NCBI GenBank assembly: GCA_016202795.1
Contig: JACQNY010000085.1
Location: 1 to 11,047 of the forward strand
DNA length: 11,047 bases
Direction of reading: 5' to 3'
From: Candidatus Aenigmatarchaeota archaeon
GTDB lineage: Archaea; Aenigmatarchaeota; Aenigmatarchaeia; JACPZZ01
The notes under the pieces were generated by a model. That model was not told the origin of the DNA, did not search any database, and saw only the letters and a list, made by a program, of their open reading frames with translations. A program made the translations under genes and the position numbers. Shown here one piece after another: positions 6,935 to 11,047 of the stretch (positions are counted from its first letter, which is position 1; each line of letters starts with the position of its first letter).

Positions 6935-7951
6935 ATGAAATCCACAGCCGTTGCACATCCCACACAAAGTTTGATAAGATATGATTGGCTTTACAGGGAT
7001 CCTGATGTGCCTTCTAATGGAAACGTATCCGTATGCATGGAAAATCTGTACACTACAACTACCGTAGAGACATCCGAAACGGACAGGATTTTTATCAACG
7101 GGGAAGAAGCCGATAGAAATGACAGGGCATTTCGTATGCTAGACAGATTCAGAGATATGTTCAGGTTAAATTACCCCGTTGTTGTCCATTCCGAAAATTC
7201 AGGCCCTAATGGAATTATCGGCTACGATCAGGCCAAGGGGGTGGGTTTTTCCACCTCTGGGGGAGCATCTCTCGTTACGTCACTTCTCGATTTGTTCGGA
7301 CTGAATAACATACTCGAATCTACCGAAGAGTACACGAGAGTCATGTCAAAACTATCCGGCTCCGGAGTAAAGTCTGCCGTAGGAGGCATATCCTACTGGA
7401 ACGTTATAAACGGCGTTCCAGATGTTTATGTCTTGGCCTCTAGGGCGTCTATTCCTGATTTTAGAATACTTTGCGTCCCGATTTCGAATGAAATCGTCAT
7501 ACCTACAGCGGAGATACACAGACAGATGGAGAGATCACCAATATCCCGCTTACGACAGGAAAAGGTGAGAGATTATTTAGTCAGAGTTGTCGAATATGCA
7601 AGAGAGTCCGACGTGGAAGGTGTAAGTTATGTATCCCAGTTGGACAGCCTTTTGTTTCACGAGACACTCGAGAAAGGGCCCGGCAACCTTTCTGTTCTCT
7701 CAAAACAATCTCTTGGCATATCCGGAAGGATGAAAGAACTTAGAGGGGGTTATGAGGATCCTGGAGAAGTTATATCGCATGGATTCATTCCCGTGTATGT
7801 ATCCTGGTCCGGAGGACCCACTACTTATATAAATTTCCGAGCGGGATATCAAGATGAAATACTTCGGCATTTGGATGATGCCGAAGTGCGGAAATTTATA
7901 CTGTCTGGAATAGGGGAAGGCTGCAGGATAATCGATCAACATATAGCATAG
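6935..7951 (+). CDS. GHMP-family protein related to archaeal (phospho)mevalonate decarboxylase, catalytic residues altered
   Basis: Mevalonate diphosphate or phosphomevalonate decarboxylases phosphorylate their substrate and then remove CO2 to give an isoprenoid precursor. This 338-residue protein is a clear relative. It begins MKSTAVAHPTQSLIRY, like the haloarchaeal enzyme as I remember it, continues with VSVCMENLYTTTTVE (31-45) and a DRIFINGEE segment (50-58), and has the phosphate loop GVGFSTSGGAS (102-112), SGSGVKSAVGG (141-151) and LDSLLFHETLE (236-246). About ten extra residues sit just before the phosphate loop. The three decarboxylase residues differ: Lys18 of the yeast enzyme aligns with Arg15, Arg158 with Lys146 in a loop one or two residues shorter, and Asp302 (DAGPN) with Ser292 (SGGPT). 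It is therefore probably a kinase or other GHMP enzyme with a new substrate. It is first in an operon with the TIM-barrel gene. Confidence 0.85.
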   Translation: MKSTAVAHPTQSLIRYDWLYRDPDVPSNGNVSVCMENLYTTTTVETSETDRIFINGEEADRNDRAFRMLDRFRDMFRLNYPVVVHSENSGPNGIIGYDQAKGVGFSTSGGASLVTSLLDLFGLNNILESTEEYTRVMSKLSGSGVKSAVGGISYWNVINGVPDVYVLASRASIPDFRILCVPISNEIVIPTAEIHRQMERSPISRLRQEKVRDYLVRVVEYARESDVEGVSYVSQLDSLLFHETLEKGPGNLSVLSKQSLGISGRMKELRGGYEDPGEVISHGFIPVYVSWSGGPTTYINFRAGYQDEILRHLDDAEVRKFILSGIGEGCRIIDQHIA

Positions 7952-7955
7952 GTGA
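7950..7955 (+). promoter_or_regulatory. ribosome binding site of the TIM-barrel gene
   Basis: AGGTGA lies 4 bases before the ATG at 7960 and overlaps the stop of the upstream gene. It matches the archaeal Shine-Dalgarno core GGTGA and shows translation from within an operon, unlike the leaderless starts elsewhere in the window. Confidence 0.6.
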
Positions 7956-7959
7956 ATTA

Positions 7960-8760
7960 ATGCAATACAAACTTTCAGTCTCTTATGAAGAACCGGAAGA
8001 ACTCAAGGCCGTGGCTCCGTTATTTGCAGGAGTGGGAATGATCAGAGGGGAATATCTTCTCAGGAAAACTGGAAAGTATATAACATTGCCAGGTGTGCAA
8101 CAAATGCTTGTCGATTATGTTTCCCGGGTGGCAGAAATGTTCCATCCCAGAAATGTTCGTTATAGGATGATAGAGTTTCCTTCCACATGGATAAGCCAGC
8201 TCGAAGGCGCCGATTCTGACCTGCACGAAGAGGCTTATATGATGGGCACCAGAGGAATAAGAAGATCCCTCAGGTATCCCGATACCTTCGCAATGGAAGC
8301 CGACTTGATCACAAGAGTTTCGAGAGACTATGATAATCTTGATGTTCTTCTTCCTTTTGTCACGAATGTGGATGAACTAAGAACCGCCAAAAAAATAATA
8401 AGGAGTTTAGGATTTCGCAACAGAATCGGGATGATGGCAGAAATCCCGGCTGCAATCTTAACTTTGGGGGATTTCTGCGAAGAGGGTACGGATTTCATAA
8501 CTGTTGGTTTGAATGACCTGACCAGTTTCACTCTGGCCACCCCCAGGGATTCATCTATCTACAACAGGGCGCATCCTGCAGTCGAGAAGCTTTTAGAGAG
8601 GGTGGTGGATGTCGGGCGACGCCATGGTGTTGAAACTGTGTTAGGAGGAGACATCAACACAGAAACAAATGAAATGGGTAAAAAATTAGGATTCGACTAT
8701 ATCACAGTATTTGTTAAAGATGTTCCCAGTGTAATGCCGGATTTAGCTCTAGGGCGATGA
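7960..8760 (+). CDS. free-standing PEP/pyruvate-binding TIM barrel (PEP synthase/PPDK C-terminal domain), catalytic Cys missing
   Basis: The 266 residues correspond to the C-terminal PEP-utiliser domain of PEP synthase, pyruvate phosphate dikinase and PTS enzyme I. Matching segments are AGVGMIRGEYLL (23-34), VRYRMIEFP (66-74), MGTRGIRRSL (95-104), LLPFVTNVDELR (130-141), GMMAEIPAA (157-165), VGLNDLTSFTL (182-192) and HPAV (205-208). By comparison with PPDK, the PEP-site residues Arg29, Arg69, Glu161, Asn185 and Asp186 are kept, so metal and pyruvate/PEP binding look possible. The residue equivalent to catalytic Cys831, which protonates the enolate, is Gly229 (VLGGDIN), and the usual Thr of GTNDL is Leu184. 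No ATP-grasp or phosphohistidine domain is present here or in the adjacent gene, so PEP synthase activity is unlikely. Use of a pyruvate enolate for a lyase or aldol-type reaction, as in HpcH/CitE relatives, is possible but inferred. Confidence 0.88.
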   Translation: MQYKLSVSYEEPEELKAVAPLFAGVGMIRGEYLLRKTGKYITLPGVQQMLVDYVSRVAEMFHPRNVRYRMIEFPSTWISQLEGADSDLHEEAYMMGTRGIRRSLRYPDTFAMEADLITRVSRDYDNLDVLLPFVTNVDELRTAKKIIRSLGFRNRIGMMAEIPAAILTLGDFCEEGTDFITVGLNDLTSFTLATPRDSSIYNRAHPAVEKLLERVVDVGRRHGVETVLGGDINTETNEMGKKLGFDYITVFVKDVPSVMPDLALGR

Positions 8761-8786
8761 ATCCATTGAACATCCGCGTCTGATAA

Positions 8787-8795
8787 GATTTAAAC
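8787..8795 (+). promoter_or_regulatory. TATA box of the HAD phosphatase gene
   Basis: GATTTAAAC is centred about 25 bases before the ATG at 8816. It indicates a leaderless transcript and supports that ATG over the in-frame TTG at 8810. Confidence 0.65.
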
Positions 8796-8815
8796 AGGCC
8801 AACCGATATTTGTTT

Positions 8816-9505
8816 ATGAAACGCGTTTTCGATCTTGTTATTTTTGATCTGGACGGGACGCTGATAGATGCAAGGCGTAATATAAAAAAAAATATAAACT
8901 ATACCTTGAGTCTGAACGGCTATGAAAAACTCAAAAACAACAAAATTTACACTCTAATGGGATATCCGCTTATTGACATTTTCAGGACAATACTTCCGGA
9001 AAAATATGCACACGTGGCTGTCAAGCTCGTAAAAGATTACCGGAAACGTTATATAAAAACATGCCACAAAGGAGTAAAGATTTTGCCGGGCGTTAAACGA
9101 ACTTTGGCTATCCTCAAAAAAGACGGGTACAAATTGGCGGTATCAACTGCTAAAGGCGAGTCACAAACAAAACTTTTGCTTAAACGACTTGGATTGCACA
9201 GATATTTTGATCTTATTATTGGTTACGGATACGGGCATTCAAACCTGAGGCCGAAACCGCATCCTGACATGATATTACACATAATAAAACGCCTGAAAAT
9301 CGACAAAAGGAAAGCTATAATGATCGGTGATACGCAACTTGATGTTCATGCGGGCAGGAATGCGGACGTTTACACTATTGCTGTAAAGAGCGGCGTGAGG
9401 CTTGGGATAGCAAAGATGAAAAAATTAAAGACTGCAAAACCGGACGCGATAATAAAATCTGTCAAAGAACTGCCGGGTTACCTGAGAAAAAAGGGCATGA
9501 TATGA
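8816..9505 (+). CDS. HAD-superfamily phosphatase, phosphoglycolate-phosphatase-like
   Basis: This 229-residue cytoplasmic hydrolase removes phosphate from a small metabolite through an aspartyl-phosphate intermediate. Motif I is DLDGT (Asp11 nucleophile, Asp13 acid/base), motif II is Ser110 in AVSTAKG, motif III is Lys147 in RPKPHPD, and motif IV is GDTQLDV (Asp172 and Asp176, magnesium ligands). The helical cap between residues about 18 and 85 makes it subfamily I, like Gph, PpaX and beta-phosphoglucomutase; substrates of such proteins are hard to predict. I chose the ATG at 8816 because a TATA box lies at the right distance. Its promoter and the TTTAAA grammar make it a separate unit from the upstream operon, though it could still serve that pathway. 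The C-terminal half is rich in Lys. Confidence 0.92.
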   Translation: MKRVFDLVIFDLDGTLIDARRNIKKNINYTLSLNGYEKLKNNKIYTLMGYPLIDIFRTILPEKYAHVAVKLVKDYRKRYIKTCHKGVKILPGVKRTLAILKKDGYKLAVSTAKGESQTKLLLKRLGLHRYFDLIIGYGYGHSNLRPKPHPDMILHIIKRLKIDKRKAIMIGDTQLDVHAGRNADVYTIAVKSGVRLGIAKMKKLKTAKPDAIIKSVKELPGYLRKKGMI

Positions 9506-9513
9506 TTTATTAA
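9504..9513 (+). promoter_or_regulatory. TATA box of the DUF59 gene
   Basis: GATTTATTAA is centred about 27 bases before the ATG at 9536 and overlaps the stop codon of the HAD gene. Spacing suits a leaderless transcript. Confidence 0.55.
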
Positions 9514-9535
9514 CCTTGCTGTTAAAATCCAACAT

Positions 9536-9835
9536 ATGATAACTGAGGATGATGTTAAATCCATATTGAAAAATTGCTATGATCCGGAGATACCTATCAA
9601 CATCGTAGATCTTGGATTGGTTTACGGGATAAAAATCGACGACGAAAACAAAAAAATCAAAGTTACTATGACGCTAACATCGCCGGGCTGCCCGATGTAT
9701 GTGCAGATTTCCGAGGACGTAAAGAGAAAAGTCGAGGAAGGAACAGGTTACGAAGCGAACGTGGAAATGGTCTGGGAACCGCGCTGGACCCAGGACAAGA
9801 TGAGCGAGGACGCGAAAGCGATGATCGGCATCTGA
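9536..9835 (+). CDS. MIP18/DUF59 family protein, iron-sulfur cluster assembly (SufT/PaaD-like)
   Basis: This 99-residue protein is a single DUF59 (MIP18) domain, a family that helps mature iron-sulfur proteins; PaaD acts for one bacterial oxygenase and CIA2/MIP18 in the eukaryotic cytosolic pathway. The signature DPEIPINIVDLGLVY (16-30) with Asp25, the strand VTMTLTSPGCPM (43-54) with conserved Cys52, and the C-terminal VWEPRWTQDKMSEDAK (79-94) all match. The length is normal for a stand-alone archaeal or bacterial member. It has its own leaderless promoter between the HAD gene and the unrecognised tandem genes. No other iron-sulfur assembly gene is in the window. Confidence 0.95.
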   Translation: MITEDDVKSILKNCYDPEIPINIVDLGLVYGIKIDDENKKIKVTMTLTSPGCPMYVQISEDVKRKVEEGTGYEANVEMVWEPRWTQDKMSEDAKAMIGI

Positions 9836-9842
9836 ATACACG

Positions 9843-9850
9843 ATTTAAAG
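9843..9850 (+). promoter_or_regulatory. TATA box of the tandem unknown genes
   Basis: ATTTAAAG is centred about 25 bases before the ATG at 9871, with no ribosome site at that ATG. It probably drives both of the following genes. Confidence 0.65.
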
Positions 9851-9870
9851 TTTACCCGATATCGAATTCT

Positions 9871-10347
9871 ATGCAATCCGGAATATTCCGCTATTCGTCA
9901 AACAAACCGACCCGGTTGCAAGGTTATTGGCAAAGGCCGTTCGCTTTTTTGGCCGACCTGTTTACAGGTGTGGAGGAAAGGCACGAAACCGATTATTTCA
10001 GCCAATATTTTGTGGAAGAAATGGTTAGAAAACATCATTTCCCCGTGAGGATAACCTTTCCGGAAGTATGGACAAACCGCAGGACAAGGGATTTGAAAAC
10101 GAAAAAGGCCGGAATGGAAATAAAATCTATCACAGACAATGCGAGGCTGCTAATTGAGGAATGGGACACAGAAGAAACCGTTCTACGAGAAGACTTGGAT
10201 ACCAGCGCTTTAGGAAATGATCTCAGGAATAGGATAGAAGTTCAAATTTATGGGGCTCCAGTTTTTGACATAAAATTTTTGGCCTACAAATCCGGAAGGT
10301 CCAAAATGACAATAACCAGAAAGGAACACGCCTATCCGTTGGGGTGA
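9871..10347 (+). CDS. unrecognised protein, first of a tandem paralogous pair
   Basis: I do not recognise this family. The 158-residue protein has no signal peptide or membrane helix and looks like a soluble alpha/beta protein with many charged residues. Its best marked segment is YWQRPFAFLADLFTGVEERHE (19-39, first and last residues given; key residues Trp20, Pro23, Asp29, Thr32-Gly33-Val34, Glu36-Arg37). The next gene carries a diverged copy of this segment. The rest contains mixed strands and helices, a 'RNRIEVQIYG' segment (about 120-129), and a basic C-terminal strand 'SKMTITRKEH'. The ATG is set by the TATA box 25 bases upstream. CpG use in the first part is between that of the flanking core genes and the metabolic block. 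Confidence 0.75.
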   Translation: MQSGIFRYSSNKPTRLQGYWQRPFAFLADLFTGVEERHETDYFSQYFVEEMVRKHHFPVRITFPEVWTNRRTRDLKTKKAGMEIKSITDNARLLIEEWDTEETVLREDLDTSALGNDLRNRIEVQIYGAPVFDIKFLAYKSGRSKMTITRKEHAYPLG

Positions 10348-10360
10348 AAAGGCGGTAAAA

Positions 10361-10771
10361 ATGCTTGCTATATGTTTAGATGTTTGTTGGTACTATGCTA
10401 ATCGGATTGAAATGGGGACAGTTTACGAAAAGCACGGTAAAATTGAACAATTTTTTTCCAGCCAAGATCCTTTACCACGGACCATACGAAGGCCTTGGAC
10501 TCCGATCGCTGATTTTTTGACCGGAGTGGTTGAAAGGAAGGAAAGCCCAATTTACGATACAGCTATTTTGATGGGATGGGTAAAAGGTTTAAAGCATGTT
10601 AGGTTCAAGAATGACACAGTTAGAAGTTATGTTACTGATGGTGCAGAGACCCATGAACTGGAAGGAACGGACAATGAAATCGTACGTTTGATTCATTCTA
10701 TGCTCTATTCTCGCAACGATACTTATCTTAGCAACGTACGGCATGCAAAGCTTAAGATACAAGAATGGTAG
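10361..10771 (+). CDS. unrecognised protein, second of the tandem paralogous pair
   Basis: This protein of up to 136 residues shares with its neighbour the motif W-x-P-x-x-x-x-D-[LF]-x-TGV-x-ER-x-[ES] (here RRPWTPIADFLTGVVERKES, 43-62) and a loosely similar C-terminal strand region (IHSMLYSRND, VRHAKLKIQEW). It is about 25 residues shorter between these. The start is uncertain. The ATG at 10361 has GGCGGT 4 bases upstream and lies 13 bases after the previous stop, which favours it. The first 17 residues are hydrophobic and cysteine-containing and have no counterpart in the paralogue, so the ATG at 10412 (MGTVYEKHGK) is the alternative. Function unknown; the two proteins may act together as a heteromer. 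Confidence 0.68.
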   Translation: MLAICLDVCWYYANRIEMGTVYEKHGKIEQFFSSQDPLPRTIRRPWTPIADFLTGVVERKESPIYDTAILMGWVKGLKHVRFKNDTVRSYVTDGAETHELEGTDNEIVRLIHSMLYSRNDTYLSNVRHAKLKIQEW

Positions 10772-10828
10772 AGTACAGATAACCATTGACGTGGCTAGAC
10801 AACCCATTAATCGAAATTCTATCTAATA

Positions 10829-10840
10829 GCGGTTTTTTCT
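10829..10840 (+). terminator. possible T-rich terminator after the tandem genes
   Basis: GCGGTTTTTTCT contains a run of six T. Archaeal transcription often stops at T-runs without a hairpin. It lies about 60 bases after the last stop codon and just before a new TATA box, a fitting place, but the run is short. Confidence 0.35.
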
Positions 10841-10851
10841 TGCCAGAAACG

Positions 10852-10860
10852 CTTATAAAG
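10852..10860 (+). promoter_or_regulatory. strong archaeal TATA box before the hairpin-rich region
   Basis: CTTATAAAG is the closest match in the window to the archaeal TATA consensus. A start about 25 bases downstream would fall near 10881, exactly where the first hairpin begins. No ATG starting a long frame follows within the window, so the transcript may be non-coding or have a long leader. Confidence 0.6.
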
Positions 10861-10880
10861 GCTATCCCACATTATACATA

Positions 10881-11047
10881 GGAAATCATTGATTTCCTGT
10901 GCACGAAAACATGATTGTTTTCGTTGATTTGGTAATAATCCAATTACGTTCGACATTAGATCGAATTTAGTAAAACGATTTGGATATCAAAGATAAAATA
11001 GAGATATTACATATCCGGATCGTTTTCAAGGGCGATAAGACCTTGCG
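10881..11047 (+). ncRNA. candidate structured RNA or long leader, 3' end cut by window
   Basis: Downstream of a strong TATA box this gene-free stretch holds several inverted repeats in a row. They are GGAAATCA-T-TGATTTCC (10881-10897); ACGAAAACA/TGTTTTCGT with loop TGAT (10903-10924); a short TTCGA/TCGAA pair (10949-10965); and a long stem of 10972-10987 with 11011-11026 (AAAACGATTTGGATAT with ATATCCGGATCGTTTT). The last has 16 pairs, two of them G-U when written as RNA, around a 23-base loop. CAAGG/CCTTG (11027-11031, 11041-11045) follows. G-U pairs keep an RNA helix but break a DNA palindrome, which favours a transcript. I cannot match it to RNase P, SRP, C/D or H/ACA RNA. A 5' leader of a gene beyond the window is the main alternative. 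Confidence 0.42.

Noticed and set aside
3117..8760. Thiamine or mevalonate biosynthesis operon
   Set aside because: Only one diverged member of each pathway is present, and the GHMP protein lacks the decarboxylase residues; the other genes do not belong to either pathway.
10881..10965. CRISPR repeats
   Set aside because: The inverted repeats differ from one another in sequence; there is no repeated unit with regular spacers and no cas gene.

Overview
The window reads as archaeal DNA, most likely from a small-genome or uncultured (DPANN-like) lineage, although the phylum cannot be fixed from sequence alone. The main reason is promoter layout. Several genes have a TTTAAA- or TTTATA-type box centred about 24-29 bases before the ATG and no Shine-Dalgarno sequence, as in leaderless archaeal transcription. 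Genes inside operons instead carry GGTG/GTGAT-type ribosome sites. A MIP18/DUF59 protein and a homologue of archaeal phosphomevalonate decarboxylase fit an archaeal host.

Layout. Bases 1-3076 hold ordinary genes: the 3' part of a DEAD-box RNA helicase, a small two-helix DUF2905-like membrane protein, a threonine-rich anchored surface protein on the minus strand, and a Y-family DNA polymerase (DinB type). Bases 3117-8760 hold a six-gene metabolic block in two plus-strand operons. The first operon is ThiG-like protein, zinc dehydrogenase, class I aminotransferase. The second is a diverged mevalonate-decarboxylase-like GHMP protein and a free-standing PEP/pyruvate TIM barrel. A minus-strand nucleotidyltransferase lies between them and shares a near-symmetrical TTTAAA promoter with the second operon. 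Bases 8816-9835 return to ordinary genes: a HAD phosphatase and a DUF59 protein. Bases 9871-10771 carry two tandem, diverged members of an unrecognised family. Bases 10772-11047 contain no gene, but do contain a strong TATA box followed by a run of hairpins that look like the start of a structured RNA cut by the window end.

The metabolic block is the interesting part. Three of its proteins belong to well-known families but sit apart from their usual partners. The ThiG-like protein keeps its key residues but has no ThiS/ThiF/ThiH/ThiO nearby. The GHMP protein differs at all three positions of the decarboxylase catalytic Asp/Arg/Lys set. The TIM barrel keeps most of the PEP/pyruvate site but lacks the ATP-grasp and phosphohistidine domains and has Gly where the proton-donating Cys should be. 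With a dehydrogenase, an aminotransferase and a nucleotidyltransferase alongside, the simplest inference is an undescribed small-molecule pathway that makes an aminated, phosphorylated and possibly nucleotide-activated compound, perhaps containing sulfur. The product cannot be named from the sequence. Hand counts in sample stretches show fewer CpG dinucleotides in this block than in the flanking genes, which suggests a separate history.
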